Source of the DNA: Bellilinea sp.
GTDB taxonomy: Bacteria > Chloroflexota > Anaerolineae > Anaerolineales > Anaerolineaceae
Direction: 5' to 3'
DNA length: 64,000 bases
NCBI GenBank assembly: GCA_026003615.1
Contig: BPHQ01000002.1
Location: 248,001 to 312,000, forward strand
The notes beneath the pieces were generated by a model, which was given only the letters and a program-made list of their open reading frames with translations, was not told where the DNA came from and did no database searches. Below are positions 36,154 through 47,299 of the stretch, in pieces. A program made the translations under genes and the position numbers. Every line of letters starts with the position of its first letter. Within the stretch, counting starts at the first letter, position 1.

Positions 36154-36804
36154 CTATCCGGCTATGGCATTCAACAGTTGACGGGTCACTTCTTCAATGG
36201 GTTGTGTCCCGTCAATTTCCACCAGCAGCCCGGTATTCCGATAATACTCAATCAGCGGGCTGGTCTGTTCCAGATACACTTTGATCCGCTTTTCTACTGT
36301 TGCCGGCTGATCATCTTCCCGCTGGTACAACTCGCCACCGTCATCATCACAAACCCCAACCGTCTTGGGCGGATTATAGACGCTGTGATACACCTTGCCA
36401 CAAGCGCGACACGTCCAACGGCCGCTCAACCGTTCAATCAACACCTCCGCAGGTACGGAGATATAAGGTACGCTCACCACTTTTCCGCCCAGTTCTTTCA
36501 ACATCACATTGAGGGCTTCGGCCTGAGCCGGGGTCCGCGGAAAACCATCCAATATCGCACCATTTTTGCAATCGGAACGGCTTATTCGCTCGCGGATCAT
36601 CGCTATGGTTACATCATCCGGCACCAGCTCGCCGCGATTCATATAACCTTGGGCCAGTTTGCCCAAGTCCGTCTGGTTCTTCAGATTTTCGCGGAAGATA
36701 TCACCGGAGGAGATATGTGCCAAACCGGTTTTTTCCGCCAAAACCTGAGCCTGTGTGCCTTTTCCCGCTCCTGGAGGACCGAGAAGTACGATAAAGCGTC
36801 CCAT
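36154..36804 (-). CDS. adk: Adenylate kinase
   Basis: A 216-residue enzyme interconverting ATP + AMP and 2 ADP. P-loop GPPGAGKGTQ near residue 8; AMP-binding DGFPRTPAQAEAL; LID domain with the zinc-site residues CRACGKVYH and VCDDDGG (three Cys and one Asp), typical of Gram-positive-like Adk. Five bases after secY. Confidence 0.97.
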   Translation of the reverse strand: MGRFIVLLGPPGAGKGTQAQVLAEKTGLAHISSGDIFRENLKNQTDLGKLAQGYMNRGELVPDDVTIAMIRERISRSDCKNGAILDGFPRTPAQAEALNVMLKELGGKVVSVPYISVPAEVLIERLSGRWTCRACGKVYHSVYNPPKTVGVCDDDGGELYQREDDQPATVEKRIKVYLEQTSPLIEYYRNTGLLVEIDGTQPIEEVTRQLLNAIAG

Positions 36805-36808
36805 CCGA

Positions 36809-38161
36809 TTACCCCTTGATTAGATTTTCGTCGTAACCGTGCAATTTCAGCTCGGTTTCGATAATGGTAAAGGTATCCCGCACCACACCGACGACAATCA
36901 ACAAACCGGCAGCCGAGATGAGAAAGAGGCCAGAATTTCTTGCGGAAGCGGGCAGCAAGGCATGCATAAGGTAAGGAAGCACCGCTACAAACCCGAGAAA
37001 GAATGCTCCGGGAAGGGTGATTCGGCGTTGAACTTTGGTCAGGTATTTTTGGGTGGCAGGCCCACGCAAAACACCCGGAATTTGAGCACCTTGCCGCTTG
37101 AGCGTCTCACCGTAATTCTGTTGCGCAAAGAGAACATCGGTATAGAAAAAGGTGAACGCGACCACCATCAGGAAATACATCACCGCATACCAGCCACCCT
37201 GCCCGCTGAAGGTGTTGTAAATCCCGCTTGCGAGGCTGGCAACCCATGGAGTTTGGGAATTGACAAAGTAACTGGCAACAATCGCCGGAAAGAGCAAGAT
37301 GGACTGGGCAAAAATCAGGGGGATCATGCCAGCCATGTTGATCATCAATGGCAGGTTACTGCGCACCGGCATGGACATGCGGTTTCCTACCCGCCGCCCG
37401 GGGAAAAGCACCGGCACATTGCGCCGTCCTTGCTGCACAAAGACGATCGCAAAAATCACCAGCACGAGAACAACCAGAATCAAGAGTGTCATCCACCAGG
37501 CATTTTGCCGGTCACTCCACAAACTGATTAGATTTGAGGGAATACCAGACACAATGCCGGAGAAAATGATCAACGAAAGACCCTGTTTGGGAATTCCGTA
37601 CTCGGAAATCAATTGACCCAGCCAGATACCCAGCATCGTACCTGCCATCATACTGATCAGGGTTGTAAGAGTGGGCAACAAGGAAGCCCCGGTGAACCCA
37701 TAGGTATAGGACAAGACCGTCTGTCCAGTTTGCCCGGCAAGCGAGTTGAAGATATTAATCTGACCAATTGCCGAAAGCAGCGCCATTGGCACGGTCAGAA
37801 TAATCGTCCATTTCTCCATCCACTTCTGGCCTTCGCGGGGGTTTTCCTTCATCTTGCGTTCCAGTGCCGGAATGATCGGCACCAGCAATTGCAGAATAAT
37901 CTGCGCTGTGATGTAAGGATAAACCCCCATTGCCAGAATAGAGAAACGCGAAATTGTACCGCCAGAAAGCAGATCCAGCAGGCCAAACAGCGTACCCGCT
38001 GCACCGGGTGCCTGAACGATGCTTCGAATCACTTCGCGGTCAATTCCCGGTACGGGGATATTGGCTGCCAGCCGGTAAAGCACCAGCAGCAGTAAAGTGA
38101 TCAAAAGCTTCTTACGAATATCTTCCGATTTCCATAAATAACGCCATGCTGACCGCTTCAT
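36809..38161 (-). CDS. secY: Protein translocase subunit SecY
   Basis: A 450-residue channel subunit of the Sec translocon with ten membrane helices. Signatures: NIPVPGID near the start, IFSGIVSGIPSNLI in the middle and QGAQIPGVLRGPATQKYL before the last helices. Follows rplO in the spc operon. Confidence 0.97.
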   Translation of the reverse strand: MKRSAWRYLWKSEDIRKKLLITLLLLVLYRLAANIPVPGIDREVIRSIVQAPGAAGTLFGLLDLLSGGTISRFSILAMGVYPYITAQIILQLLVPIIPALERKMKENPREGQKWMEKWTIILTVPMALLSAIGQINIFNSLAGQTGQTVLSYTYGFTGASLLPTLTTLISMMAGTMLGIWLGQLISEYGIPKQGLSLIIFSGIVSGIPSNLISLWSDRQNAWWMTLLILVVLVLVIFAIVFVQQGRRNVPVLFPGRRVGNRMSMPVRSNLPLMINMAGMIPLIFAQSILLFPAIVASYFVNSQTPWVASLASGIYNTFSGQGGWYAVMYFLMVVAFTFFYTDVLFAQQNYGETLKRQGAQIPGVLRGPATQKYLTKVQRRITLPGAFFLGFVAVLPYLMHALLPASARNSGLFLISAAGLLIVVGVVRDTFTIIETELKLHGYDENLIKG

Positions 38162-38188
38162 GCGTTGGTCTCCTTAGGTTACAGCCTT

Positions 38189-38644
38189 TCAGGCGATGAT
38201 TTCCACCGAACCGCCGGCCGCTTCGATTTTTGACTTTGCTCCCTTGCTCACCCGCTGCACCCGCACTTTGAGCGGGATGTTCAAATCGCCGTTACCCAGA
38301 ATGACTACCGGGTTATTGGGCTTGTGAAGTAAGTTCTTTTCAGCCAGAGTTTGTGGATTAACTTCCATGTTGGCTTCAAACTTTGCAGCCAGTTGACTGA
38401 GGTTGACCTCATTGTATTCAACCTGCACAGGTGGGGTAAAACCCTCACCGCGCATGAACGGCAGCCGACGGTAGAACGGAAGGTTACCGCCCTGACGGTA
38501 CAGGTGGCCGCCCTCACCGGAGCGGGAGCCCTGGCCTTTGGTACCGCGGCCGCTGGTTTTTCCTTTACCGGCGGAAATACCCCGCCCAACGCGTTTGCGG
38601 TCTTTTCTGGCGCCTTCGTTTGGCTTCAGATCATTCAATTTCAT
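38189..38644 (-). CDS. rplO: 50S ribosomal protein L15
   Basis: A 151-residue protein. The Gly/Arg/Lys-rich N-terminus ([18 protein letters not shown]) and the central [15 protein letters not shown] are typical. Start overlaps the rpmD stop. Confidence 0.98.
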   Translation of the reverse strand: MKLNDLKPNEGARKDRKRVGRGISAGKGKTSGRGTKGQGSRSGEGGHLYRQGGNLPFYRRLPFMRGEGFTPPVQVEYNEVNLSQLAAKFEANMEVNPQTLAEKNLLHKPNNPVVILGNGDLNIPLKVRVQRVSKGAKSKIEAAGGSVEIIA

Positions 38645-38850
38645 TGCTCTACCTGCTCTTCAATTTTTACAAGATGATTGACTTTTCGCAGCATTCCCCG
38701 CAGGGTCGGCGTATCCTCATGGATCACCGTCTGGTTGAGACGGCGCAACCCCAGCGCGCGAATGGTCGCTTTATGCTGCTCCGAATAACCGATTGCGCTC
38801 TTCACCCATGTGATGCGCAGCATCTTGGGAGATTGCTTTTTCTCAGCCAT
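38641..38850 (-). CDS. rpmD: 50S ribosomal protein L30
   Basis: A 69-residue protein: [27 protein letters not shown]-type core (shown here in outline) and [15 protein letters not shown]. Overlaps rpsE by 8 bases and rplO by 4. Confidence 0.96.
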   Translation of the reverse strand: MAEKKQSPKMLRITWVKSAIGYSEQHKATIRALGLRRLNQTVIHEDTPTLRGMLRKVNHLVKIEEQVEQ

Positions 38851-39373
38851 TCTTCCTCCGTTCCCAGAAGGGCAGCAATTCCTTGGCGGGTTTACCGCGT
38901 TTGGCTGCTTCTTCTTCGGGCGATTTCAACTGGCTCAGTGCGTCAAAGGTGGCTTTAACCACATTCAACACATTGGCGCTGCCCATTGATTTCGTCAGAA
39001 TATCGCGAATGCCAGCCGCTTCCAACACAGCACGCACACCGCCCGCTGCAATCACTCCTGTACCGGCGGATGCCGGTTTTAGCAGCACTTTTGCACCGGA
39101 TGTCTTGCCAATTACCTCGTGCGGAATGGTTGTACCCACCATCGGCACAGGCCGCATGTTTTTATGAGCGCGTTCGGTGGCTTTACGCATGGCATCCGGT
39201 ACGGCGTTGGCTTTACCAACACCCAAACCGACATTCCCATGATTGTCACCGGCCACTACCGTTACCCGGAATTGGAATCGGCGGCCGCCTTTGACCACTT
39301 TTGCCACACGGGCAATTTCAATCACACGCTCATCGTATTGCTGTTCGTAAGTTGTGTATTCCATCATCTCCAT
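38843..39373 (-). CDS. rpsE: 30S ribosomal protein S5
   Basis: A 176-residue protein with the double-stranded RNA-binding-like N domain ([18 protein letters not shown]) and ISGT-like C domain ([22 protein letters not shown]). Start ATG at 39373 has AGAGG seven bases upstream. Confidence 0.98.
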   Translation of the reverse strand: MEMMEYTTYEQQYDERVIEIARVAKVVKGGRRFQFRVTVVAGDNHGNVGLGVGKANAVPDAMRKATERAHKNMRPVPMVGTTIPHEVIGKTSGAKVLLKPASAGTGVIAAGGVRAVLEAAGIRDILTKSMGSANVLNVVKATFDALSQLKSPEEEAAKRGKPAKELLPFWERRKNG

Positions 39374-39405
39374 AGTCAGGCCTCTTTCATTGCTTCCTGT
39401 TCAGC

Positions 39406-39771
39406 CTAGAACTCCAGGCCAGACTCACGGGCAGCTTCAGCCAGCGCCTTCACGCGGCCGATGTAGCGGAAACCGCCCCGGTCGAACACCACACGGGTGA
39501 TGCCTTTTTCTTTGGCGCGCTTGGCAACCAGTTCACCCACTAAACGGGCTTGTTCGGTTTTAGTCTTACCTTCCACTTTACCACGCAATTCATGATCAAT
39601 CGTGGAAGCTGCAGCCAGCGTATGCCCGGCTTCATCATCAATCACCTGTGCATAGGTTTCGGCCAGGCTGCGGAAAACTGCCAGACGCGGACGATCCGGC
39701 GTGCCGCTGACGTGCTTGCGCACGCGGCGATGGCGGCGAATTCTCGCTTCAGAACGACTTAATTTAGCCAT
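39406..39771 (-). CDS. rplR: 50S ribosomal protein L18
   Basis: A 121-residue 5S rRNA-binding protein: basic start ([19 protein letters not shown]), [15 protein letters not shown], and C-terminal [23 protein letters not shown] six bases upstream is an alternative start. Confidence 0.98.
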   Translation of the reverse strand: MAKLSRSEARIRRHRRVRKHVSGTPDRPRLAVFRSLAETYAQVIDDEAGHTLAAASTIDHELRGKVEGKTKTEQARLVGELVAKRAKEKGITRVVFDRGGFRYIGRVKALAEAARESGLEF

Positions 39772-39781
39772 GAGCACTCAC

Positions 39782-40330
39782 CTATTTCTTGCCTTTACCG
39801 GCTTTACCGGCTTTTCGGCGGATTTTTTCACCAAGATAGTGAATCCCTTTCCCGTGATAGGGTTCGGGTGGTCGAATTTTACGGATATCGGCAGCAACCT
39901 GCCCTACCAACTCCCGGTTGTATCCCATTACCTTGATCTGGCGTGTTTTGGTATCCACATCAAAAGCGATACCCGCCGGGGGTTCAACAATGACCGGGTG
40001 GGAGTATCCCACAAACAGCTTCAGGTTTTGTCCTTCCATTTCGGCGCGGTAACCCACACCATCAATTTCCAGCACTTTGGTAAACCCTTCGCTGACACCG
40101 GTTACCATATTCTGGATTAATGCTCGGGTCATTCCATGCAACGCCCGGACTTGCGGTTCTTCGGATGAACGGCTAACGGCGATTTGTCCATTCTCGAACT
40201 TAATGGAGATCACCGGAGAAAACTCGCGTTGCAGTTCACCCTTCGGGCCTTTGATGTGCACCAAAGAGCCATCCACCGTCACCTGAACATTTGCAGGAAC
40301 GACCACCGGTAAGCGACCAATACGAGACAC
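39782..40330 (-). CDS. rplF: 50S ribosomal protein L6
   Basis: A 182-residue protein with two related domains; SRIGRLPVVVPANVQV at the start and the C-terminal signature IRPPEPYHGKGIHYLGE. Basic Gly/Lys tail. Confidence 0.98.
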   Translation of the reverse strand: MSRIGRLPVVVPANVQVTVDGSLVHIKGPKGELQREFSPVISIKFENGQIAVSRSSEEPQVRALHGMTRALIQNMVTGVSEGFTKVLEIDGVGYRAEMEGQNLKLFVGYSHPVIVEPPAGIAFDVDTKTRQIKVMGYNRELVGQVAADIRKIRPPEPYHGKGIHYLGEKIRRKAGKAGKGKK

Positions 40331-40359
40331 GTCTATATACCTCCTTTACGCTTTCCGGC

Positions 40360-40773
40360 CTACCAGACCTTGCACAGGATTTCGCCGCCAACATTAAGTT
40401 GACGTGCACGCTGTCCGGTCATCACACCCTTGGGTGTGGAAAGAATGGCAACACCTAAACCAGAAAGCACCCAGGGAATATCCTGTTTACGGGTGTAGAT
40501 GCGTCGGCCCGGACGGCTGACCCGTTCCAGCCCGGTAATCACCGGGCGGCGCTGGCGGCGTTCGCCCACGTACTTCAACCGAATGCGCAGGGTTTGTTCG
40601 TGAGGTTTTTCACCGCTCACCACTTCGTAGGATTCGATGAAACCCTCTTCTTTCAAAACCCGGGCAATTTCTGCTTTGAGTTTAGTGCTTGGCATTGCAA
40701 CTACCACCTGACCGTTCAGGATGGCGTTGCGCATGCGGGTTAACATATCAGCAATTGGATCATTCACACTCAT
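40360..40773 (-). CDS. rpsH: 30S ribosomal protein S8
   Basis: A 137-residue primary 16S-binding protein: [14 protein letters not shown] at the start and [15 protein letters not shown] near the end. S8 represses the spc operon in E. coli; no target was looked for beyond its neighbourhood. Confidence 0.98.
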   Translation of the reverse strand: MSVNDPIADMLTRMRNAILNGQVVVAMPSTKLKAEIARVLKEEGFIESYEVVSGEKPHEQTLRIRLKYVGERRQRRPVITGLERVSRPGRRIYTRKQDIPWVLSGLGVAILSTPKGVMTGQRARQLNVGGEILCKVW

Positions 40774-40792
40774 GCCTACCTCCGGCCTGGCA

Positions 40793-40975
40793 CTACCAGG
40801 ATGACTTGGTTACGCCGGGGATCTTCCCTTCAAGAGCGAGCTCCCGGAAGCAAATTCGGCACAGCCCAAAACGACGCAGGTAACCTCGCGGGCGTCCACA
40901 ACGTTTGCAACGATTACGCACCTGAACGGCGTACTTGCGGCGTTGTTCACGATACATCATACATTTCTTTGCCAT
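40793..40975 (-). CDS. rpsN: 30S ribosomal protein S14, type Z
   Basis: A 60-residue zinc-ribbon S14: Cys pairs in [22 protein letters not shown]-type arrangement (C-x2-C, 12 residues, C-x2-C) and the ending [11 protein letters not shown]. The ATG at 40975 starts [11 protein letters not shown]; a longer upstream frame is not used. One base after rplE. Confidence 0.97.
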   Translation of the reverse strand: MAKKCMMYREQRRKYAVQVRNRCKRCGRPRGYLRRFGLCRICFRELALEGKIPGVTKSSW

Positions 40976-40976
40976 A

Positions 40977-41519
40977 CTAATCCTTCCTGAAAGGCATCCC
41001 AAGCAATTGCAGCAGTTTATAAGCCTGATCATCGCTCGGCGCAGTGGTTACAATGGTAATTTCCATACCGCGCACCTTATCCACCTTATCGTATTCGATT
41101 TCCGGGAAGATGATCTGTTCCCGTAATCCCAGCGTGTAGTTTCCACGTCCATCAAATGCCTCTGCCGAGACACCGCGAAAATCACGCACCCGCGGGAGTA
41201 CGATGTTCATCAAACGGTCAAGGAATGACCACATTCGTTCCCCGCGCAGGGTGACCATCGTGCCGATGGCGCGCCCTTCACGCAATTTGAAGGCGGCAAT
41301 ACTCTTGCGGGCTTTGGTAATGACCGGCTTCTGACCGGTAATTTTAGCCAGGTCACCACTGGCGGCTTCCAGCGCTTTTGGATTATCCAGCGCTTCGCCC
41401 AGGCCAATGTTGACCACCACTTTGGTAATGCGGGGTACCTGCATGACATTGTGAAGCCCCAACTCCTTCATCAATGTCGGCACCACTTCCTTCTGGTATT
41501 TTTCCTTCAATATGTTCAT
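40977..41519 (-). CDS. rplE: 50S ribosomal protein L5
   Basis: A 180-residue 5S rRNA-binding protein: [18 protein letters not shown] at the start, [15 protein letters not shown], and [19 protein letters not shown]. Part of the spc operon. Confidence 0.98.
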   Translation of the reverse strand: MNILKEKYQKEVVPTLMKELGLHNVMQVPRITKVVVNIGLGEALDNPKALEAASGDLAKITGQKPVITKARKSIAAFKLREGRAIGTMVTLRGERMWSFLDRLMNIVLPRVRDFRGVSAEAFDGRGNYTLGLREQIIFPEIEYDKVDKVRGMEITIVTTAPSDDQAYKLLQLLGMPFRKD

Positions 41520-41538
41520 TGACTCGCTCCCCGATGGC

Positions 41539-41874
41539 TTATTCGTCTATGGCGGCGTCGCATTTTTTGCAAACCCGCAATGCTTTGCCATCTTCGCCAC
41601 GCGAAATTCCCACCCGCGTGGCTTTGCCGCACTTCGGGCAAACCAGCATGACATTGGAAAGATCAATCGGCGCCTCAAAGCGGATTTTACCGGGTGAAAT
41701 ATTGCGTCCCTGAGCCTGAACCTGACGCTGATGTTTGGTGCGCAGGTTAACTCCCTGCACCACCACCCGATTTTCCTTGGGCAATACCCGAATGATCTCG
41801 CCGCGTTTTCCGCGATCTTCAAAGCGGCCGCTAATCACTTCGACCGTATCACCTTTACGAATTTTCATCTTCAT
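41539..41874 (-). CDS. rplX: 50S ribosomal protein L24
   Basis: A 111-residue KOW-domain protein ([29 protein letters not shown]) with a C-terminal Cys pair motif ([12 protein letters not shown] and CKKCDAA) that may bind zinc. ATG at 41874 has AGGAG seven bases upstream; a longer frame starting at the rplN stop is less likely. Confidence 0.97.
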   Translation of the reverse strand: MKMKIRKGDTVEVISGRFEDRGKRGEIIRVLPKENRVVVQGVNLRTKHQRQVQAQGRNISPGKIRFEAPIDLSNVMLVCPKCGKATRVGISRGEDGKALRVCKKCDAAIDE

Positions 41875-41897
41875 GGCTTCGCTCCTGTTTCCTTGCA

Positions 41898-42269
41898 TTA
41901 GATCACTTCCGGCGCAAGCGAAACGATCTTCATAAAGCCTTTTTCACGCAACTCGCGAGCCACAGGGCCAAAAATGCGGGTGCCTTTCGGGTTCTGGCCA
42001 TCGTTATCCAGAATGACGGCTGCATTATCATCAAAGCGGATAGTTGAACCATCTTCGCGCCGCCATTCTTTAGCGCAGCGCACAATCACTGCCTTGACGA
42101 TATCGCTCTTTTTGACCGAGCCCTGCGGTGAAGCGGATTTCACCGTGGCCACCACAATGTCACCCACACGTCCATAGCGTCGGGTTGAGCCGCCCATCAC
42201 ATGGATGACCAACAGCTCGCGTGCGCCTGTGTTATCAGCGACTTTAAGTCGGGTTTCGTGCTGAATCAT
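41898..42269 (-). CDS. rplN: 50S ribosomal protein L14
   Basis: A 123-residue protein: [20 protein letters not shown] at the start, [15 protein letters not shown] and [17 protein letters not shown]. First gene of the spc section; it follows rpsQ without a clear promoter. Confidence 0.98.
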   Translation of the reverse strand: MIQHETRLKVADNTGARELLVIHVMGGSTRRYGRVGDIVVATVKSASPQGSVKKSDIVKAVIVRCAKEWRREDGSTIRFDDNAAVILDNDGQNPKGTRIFGPVARELREKGFMKIVSLAPEVI

Positions 42270-42272
42270 CCT

Positions 42273-42554
42273 TTACGCTCCTTCCTCCGCGGGCAATTCC
42301 TCCATTGGCTGCCCCTGGCGTTTGAGGATGGATTGAACCACCCAGCGTTTTTCGCGCGAGATGGGTTTGCTTTCCACCACCAGCACTTCATCGCCAATTT
42401 CACATCCCAGTTCATCATGGGCTTTCAATTTCATGGAAGCATGCACCACTTTTTTATAAAGCGGATGCTGGTAGGTGCGGGTCACTTTTACGACCACAGT
42501 TTTCTGCATTTTATTGCTGGTGACAACACCGGTTAAACGTCTCCGTGTGTTCAT
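42273..42554 (-). CDS. rpsQ: 30S ribosomal protein S17
   Basis: A 93-residue OB-fold protein: LTGVVTSNKMQKTVVVKVTR and KKVVHASMKLKAHDE. Overlaps rpmC by 4 bases. Confidence 0.97.
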   Translation of the reverse strand: MNTRRRLTGVVTSNKMQKTVVVKVTRTYQHPLYKKVVHASMKLKAHDELGCEIGDEVLVVESKPISREKRWVVQSILKRQGQPMEELPAEEGA

Positions 42555-42763
42555 TTTTCACCTTCCCGCTGCTGAGAAAGTTCCCGCTCGCGCAGAATGG
42601 TCATGTAGCGCGCAATCAGGCGGCGGGTTTGCTTAAGCCGGCTGGTATCTGTAAGTTGACCGGTAACGATTTGAAAGCGCAAATTCATCAATTCCTGGCG
42701 TGCATCAGCCAGCTTGGCTTGCAATTCTTCCGTAGACATGAGACGAATCTGTTCGGTTTTCAT
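42551..42763 (-). CDS. rpmC: 50S ribosomal protein L29
   Basis: A 70-residue two-helix protein: [22 protein letters not shown] and [15 protein letters not shown]. Overlaps rplP and rpsQ by 4 bases each. Confidence 0.97.
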   Translation of the reverse strand: MKTEQIRLMSTEELQAKLADARQELMNLRFQIVTGQLTDTSRLKQTRRLIARYMTILRERELSQQREGEK

Positions 42764-43191
42764 GCTGCTTCTCCTGTCGCCGATTCGTGACGAGCCACAA
42801 CCTTCGTCTTAATCGCAAACTTGTAAGAAGCCTGACGTAAAGCCTGTACCGCCACATCAGCGGGTAGGCCGCCCAGCTCGAACATGATTCTTCCCGGGCG
42901 GACGACCGCCACCCAGTATTCCACATTACCCTTCCCCTTACCCATGCGCGTTTCGGGTGGTTTTTGGGTATAGGGTTTATCGGGAAAGATGCGAATCCAC
43001 ACTTTTCCTCGGCGGCGCATGGAACGCACCAACGCACGGCGAGCAGCCTCAATTTGCCGGGCGGTGACCCATCCGGGTTCGAGTGCTTGCAAACCGAACT
43101 CACCGTAGATCAATTCCGCTCCGCGCAGGGCTTTCCCCTTCATGCGTCCGCGCTGCTGTTTGCGCCATTTGACACGTTTTGGCATCAACAT
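42760..43191 (-). CDS. rplP: 50S ribosomal protein L16
   Basis: A 143-residue protein: [18 protein letters not shown] at the start, [18 protein letters not shown], and [17 protein letters not shown] with the hydroxylatable Arg region. RBS AGAGGT eight bases before the ATG. Confidence 0.98.
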   Translation of the reverse strand: MLMPKRVKWRKQQRGRMKGKALRGAELIYGEFGLQALEPGWVTARQIEAARRALVRSMRRRGKVWIRIFPDKPYTQKPPETRMGKGKGNVEYWVAVVRPGRIMFELGGLPADVAVQALRQASYKFAIKTKVVARHESATGEAA

Positions 43192-43238
43192 AATTGCTTA
43201 CCTCTCTTCATTCCGTCTGGGAACAACCCAGCGCAGGA

Positions 43239-43916
43239 TTACTCGCTGATATAGACACCTTCGGTGACTTCTGCTTTTTCCTCTTCGCTAGGCAGAACTT
43301 CACCCTTGTAAATCCAGACCTTGACACCGATTTGTCCGTAGGTGGTCAGAGCTTCTGCTCGGGCAAAGTCAATGTCTGCGCGAATGGTTTGCAGCGGCAC
43401 CCGACCTTCACGCAGCCAGACACTTCGTGCCATTTCAGCGCCGCTCAAACGGCCAGCCACTTCAATCTTGATTCCCTGAGCGCCCTGACGGATTGCCTGC
43501 TGTAAGGCACGTTTCATGGCGCGGCGGTAGGCCACACGCCGTTCAATTTGACCGGCGATGTTCTGCGCGACCAGATAGGCATCACAATCAGGCAGTTTGA
43601 TCTCTTTGATTTCCAGATCAATCTTTTTCTTGGTCAGGGCTTCCAGGTCCTGGCGAATTTTCTTGACGGTTTCACCTTTGCGCCCAATCAAGATACCGGG
43701 TTTGGCCGTATGAACAATCACCTTGACTTTACCGGGGAAGCGCTCAATTTCAACTTTCGAAATGGCTGCCCGGTCGGCATCCGCAAAGATCATTTTGCGA
43801 ATTTCAAAGTCCTGATGCAGTTGTTCGGTGTACTCACTGCCATCAGCGTACCAGCGACCTTCCCACGGTTGGTGGACGCCCAGACGAAATCCAATTGGAT
43901 GAACTTTTCGACCCAT
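43239..43916 (-). CDS. rpsC: 30S ribosomal protein S3
   Basis: A 225-residue mRNA-entry protein with N-terminal KH domain ([19 protein letters not shown]) and C-terminal domain ([21 protein letters not shown]). Acidic C-terminus ([12 protein letters not shown]). Confidence 0.98.
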   Translation of the reverse strand: MGRKVHPIGFRLGVHQPWEGRWYADGSEYTEQLHQDFEIRKMIFADADRAAISKVEIERFPGKVKVIVHTAKPGILIGRKGETVKKIRQDLEALTKKKIDLEIKEIKLPDCDAYLVAQNIAGQIERRVAYRRAMKRALQQAIRQGAQGIKIEVAGRLSGAEMARSVWLREGRVPLQTIRADIDFARAEALTTYGQIGVKVWIYKGEVLPSEEEKAEVTEGVYISE

Positions 43917-43980
43917 AATTTCTCCTGGTTTCTCCTTGCCGGCTGCTGTTTGAATTCAAGCACGCCGGACTAAAATCACC

Positions 43981-44322
43981 TTATTCACGCTCCCGTAAAA
44001 CCACGGTGACATGCGAAGCGCGTTTGAGAATCGGCTTGAACCGACCGCGCGCACCAAACCGGCGCCATTTGCGCGTCGGGGCTTCATCCGCGACAATCTG
44101 GTAGACGAAGAGATTGTTGCGATCAATCCCAAAATTTTCTTCAGCATTGGCAACCGCGGAAGCCAGCAATTTGCGCACAGGCCCCGCTGCGCCTTTGTTG
44201 ACGAACTTGAGCGTATCCAGCGCTTCCACCGCCGGCCGCCCGCGCACCAGGTCAATCACCAGACGCACCTTCTGGGCAGAAACCGGACAATAACTCAACT
44301 TGGCTCGAATATCGTTTGCCAT
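43981..44322 (-). CDS. rplV: 50S ribosomal protein L22
   Basis: A 113-residue exit-tunnel protein: CPVSAQKVRLVIDLVRGRPA and ARGRFKPILKRASHVTVVLRE, the last holding the tunnel hairpin. The 64-base spacer to rpsC holds no ORF. Confidence 0.98.
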   Translation of the reverse strand: MANDIRAKLSYCPVSAQKVRLVIDLVRGRPAVEALDTLKFVNKGAAGPVRKLLASAVANAEENFGIDRNNLFVYQIVADEAPTRKWRRFGARGRFKPILKRASHVTVVLRERE

Positions 44323-44328
44323 TGCGAC

Positions 44329-44604
44329 TTACCTCTTGGAGGATTTTTCCGCCACATGCCCGCGGAAATGGCGGGTTGGGGCAAACTCACCCAGACGATG
44401 GCCTACCATGTTTTCGGTGATATAAATCGGCACATGTCGGCGGCCATCATGGACGGCAATGGTATGCCCCACCATTTGGGGGAAGATGACGCTTGCCCGA
44501 CTCCACGTGCGAATGACTTTCTTTTCACCACGGGCATTCATCATTTCAATTTTCTTCAACAATTTCGGGGCTACAAACGGGCCCTTTTTCAATGAACGTG
44601 ACAT
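44329..44604 (-). CDS. rpsS: 30S ribosomal protein S19
   Basis: A 91-residue protein: [18 protein letters not shown] at the start and [15 protein letters not shown] near the end. Six bases before rplV. Confidence 0.98.
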   Translation of the reverse strand: MSRSLKKGPFVAPKLLKKIEMMNARGEKKVIRTWSRASVIFPQMVGHTIAVHDGRRHVPIYITENMVGHRLGEFAPTRHFRGHVAEKSSKR

Positions 44605-44651
44605 ATCTCGTCCCTCTTTCTCGGTGTTACCTATCCTTCAAACCACACCGC

Positions 44652-45488
44652 TTAGCGCTTGGCTGCACTGCGGCGGCGAACGATGTATTTATCCGTCGTC
44701 TTATTGCGGCGGGTTTTGTAACCACGAGTGGGTTTACCCCACGGACTCTTCGGGCCGGGCATACCCACTGGCTGACGACCTTCACCACCACCATGAGGGT
44801 GATCTCGCGGTGACATAGCCGTACCACGTACGGTCGGGCGGATACCCAGGTGGCGCTTGCGACCGGCTTTACCCAATTTGATATTGCCGTGGTCAAGATT
44901 GCCAACCTGTCCAATCGTCGCATAGCAGACCTGACGTACCAGCCGCACCTCACCCGAAGGCAGACGGATCTGGGCAAAATCGCCTTCTTTTGCCAGCAGT
45001 TGGGCGGCAGCCCCTGCGGAGCGCACCAGCTGCCCGCCTCGTCCCGGATATAGCTCAATGTTGTGGATCATCGTACCAACCGGGATATTGGAAATGGGCA
45101 GGCTGTTGCCGGGGCGAATATCCACACCCGGACCCGCCACCACGGTATCGCCAACCTTCAAACCTACCGGCGAAAGAATATAGCGTTTTTCTCCATCCGC
45201 ATAGGTCAGCAACGCCAGACGTGCCGTGCGATTGGGATCATATTCAATCGCCGCCACTTTGGCAGGCACATTCAACTTATTTCGCTTGAAGTCCACCACC
45301 CGGATATAACGGCGATTGCCGCCACCCTGATGACGAACAGTCACCCGCCCCTGATTGTTACGGCCAGCGTGCTTTTTGCGAACCACCAGCAGTGAACGTT
45401 CCGGGACAGTTTTGGTGATTTCTTCAAAGGTATAACCGGTCATGCCACGCAGACCGGGAGTTACCGGTTTGTAAATCTTAATCGCCAT
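44652..45488 (-). CDS. rplB: 50S ribosomal protein L2
   Basis: A 278-residue core protein of the peptidyl transferase region. Signature [20 protein letters not shown] contains the conserved His. The Met at its start shares one base with the rplW stop (TAATG). Confidence 0.98.
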   Translation of the reverse strand: MAIKIYKPVTPGLRGMTGYTFEEITKTVPERSLLVVRKKHAGRNNQGRVTVRHQGGGNRRYIRVVDFKRNKLNVPAKVAAIEYDPNRTARLALLTYADGEKRYILSPVGLKVGDTVVAGPGVDIRPGNSLPISNIPVGTMIHNIELYPGRGGQLVRSAGAAAQLLAKEGDFAQIRLPSGEVRLVRQVCYATIGQVGNLDHGNIKLGKAGRKRHLGIRPTVRGTAMSPRDHPHGGGEGRQPVGMPGPKSPWGKPTRGYKTRRNKTTDKYIVRRRSAAKR

Positions 45489-45790
45489 TATTCAACCCCT
45501 TCAAAGATCGGAATTCTGTCTTCGGGCGCCAGGGTGACAACGGCTTTTTTATAAGCCGGGTTACGCACCACAACGCGTCGGCTGCGCGCCCGGCGGGTGC
45601 GCTTGGCGGGCACATTGATGATGTTGACCCGCAACACCTTCACGTCAAAAATTTGCTCGACCGCATCTTTCACCATCGTTTTGGTGGCATTTTCGGCCAC
45701 TTCAAACACATATTGGTGCAAGCGGTTTACCTGATAGTTGGTTTTTTCGGTCACCAACGGGCGGCGGAGTACTTCGTACATTGTCGTCAT
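45488..45790 (-). CDS. rplW: 50S ribosomal protein L23
   Basis: A 100-residue protein: [17 protein letters not shown] and [26 protein letters not shown]-type core. Sits at the tunnel exit and docks trigger factor and SRP. Confidence 0.97.
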   Translation of the reverse strand: MTTMYEVLRRPLVTEKTNYQVNRLHQYVFEVAENATKTMVKDAVEQIFDVKVLRVNIINVPAKRTRRARSRRVVVRNPAYKKAVVTLAPEDRIPIFEGVE

Positions 45791-45803
45791 TTGAACCTCC
45801 TAC

Positions 45804-46430
45804 CTATCCCAGATAACTCTTAATCACATCCAACGCCGCCAACGGCATGACGACCTTATCGAACTTGAAAAGGTCACGGATGTTGAGATAAGAAGCCAGT
45901 AAAATTTTGGTTTCCGGAAGATTCGCCGTCGAGAGAATGACATTCTCGTACGAATCCTTCTGCGGGATCAATACCAATGCGCTGGCATCACCCACCAGGG
46001 TATTCAAAGCCTTCGCCATCAGGCGGGTTTTCGGTTCAGTCACCACCAACTCATCCACCACAACGATGGAAGACTCGGAAGCTTTCACCGAAAGCGCTGA
46101 ACGCAAGGCGGCCCGGCGCATTTTTTTCGGCATCGAAAGCGTATAAGCGTGCGGGTGCGGAGTGTGAATCCGACCACCACCTTTCCATTGCGCTGCCCGA
46201 ATGGAACCCTGGCGCGCCCGTCCAGTGCCTTTTTGACGCCATGGCTTTCGGCCGCCACCAGCAACCTCATTGCGGGTCTTGGTATCGTGTGTTCCCAGGC
46301 GCGCATTCGCCATCTGACGTACATACGCCTGATGCATCAAATCCAGATTAATTGGGGCAGAAAAGATCGCCTCAGGTAATTCCACCTGCTTGACCTTTTG
46401 GCCCTCCATATTGAAGACATCTACTAACAT
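45804..46430 (-). CDS. rplD: 50S ribosomal protein L4
   Basis: A 208-residue protein with the long tunnel loop GGGRKPWRQKGTGRARQGS followed by WKGGGRIHTPHPH. L4 represses the S10 operon in E. coli. Confidence 0.98.
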   Translation of the reverse strand: MLVDVFNMEGQKVKQVELPEAIFSAPINLDLMHQAYVRQMANARLGTHDTKTRNEVAGGGRKPWRQKGTGRARQGSIRAAQWKGGGRIHTPHPHAYTLSMPKKMRRAALRSALSVKASESSIVVVDELVVTEPKTRLMAKALNTLVGDASALVLIPQKDSYENVILSTANLPETKILLASYLNIRDLFKFDKVVMPLAALDVIKSYLG

Positions 46431-46472
46431 AGTTCCTTCGCTCCGTCAGTCCAGGTAAAGTCGCGGTGCATC

Positions 46473-47108
46473 TTACTGCTTGCGCGCCTCTTTGATGATC
46501 ACCAAACCGCCGCGCGGGCCCGGAACCGCTCCACACACGCCGATCAAGTTACGCTCGGCATCCACCAGAACCACCTTCAAGTGCTGCGCGGTCACACGTT
46601 CATTGCCCATATGACCCGGCCCACGCGAACCCTTGAAGACACGCCCGGGGGTCGTTCCGGAACTGCGGGAACCAGGCGCACGATGACGATCCGATTGACC
46701 GTGGGTCTTGGGACCACCACGGAAGCCATAGCGCTTGACACCGCCCTGGAAGCCTTTTCCTTTGCTGGTACCAACCACATCCACACGCTCACCAACAGCG
46801 AACGCCTCGACGGTGACCGTTTCCCCTTCCTTCACGTCAGGGTTTTTGGCGCGAAACTCTCGCAAAAAACGCAACGGAGGCAAATTAAGACCGGAGCGCT
46901 TCAAATGACCCAGCTCACCGCCGGTTAAACGCTTCGGCTTAACTTCCCCATAACCCAATTGGACAGCAGAATAGCCGTCATTTTCAGGCCGTCTTATCTG
47001 GGTAACGTAGCATGGCCCAGCTTCGATAATTGTGACGGGCACCGCCACACCTGCATCATCGAAAATCTGGGTCATGCCGATTTTCTTCCCGATCAGCCCT
47101 TTAAACAT
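46473..47108 (-). CDS. rplC: 50S ribosomal protein L3
   Basis: A 211-residue protein: [18 protein letters not shown] at the start; [19 protein letters not shown] and [19 protein letters not shown] in the core, the methylatable Gln region. RBS AAGGAGAAC. Separated from rpsJ by 288 bases with a promoter. Confidence 0.98.
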   Translation of the reverse strand: MFKGLIGKKIGMTQIFDDAGVAVPVTIIEAGPCYVTQIRRPENDGYSAVQLGYGEVKPKRLTGGELGHLKRSGLNLPPLRFLREFRAKNPDVKEGETVTVEAFAVGERVDVVGTSKGKGFQGGVKRYGFRGGPKTHGQSDRHRAPGSRSSGTTPGRVFKGSRGPGHMGNERVTAQHLKVVLVDAERNLIGVCGAVPGPRGGLVIIKEARKQ

Positions 47109-47299
47109 CTCTTTTGTTCTCCTTAATCTTTCAAAGGTTTTTTCAGGACTGTCAGCCTGGGCTTGGCTGCATCATCCCGGTCCGCCTGGCAGTCAGTGCC
47201 TTGCTGCGTCAGTTCGGAATTTGTTCTGCGCCCACAGAGACACTCTTACCCGGCCTTGCTGGCGTTGACTGTGTTCAGTCTTTGCGCCAAAACCGCTCT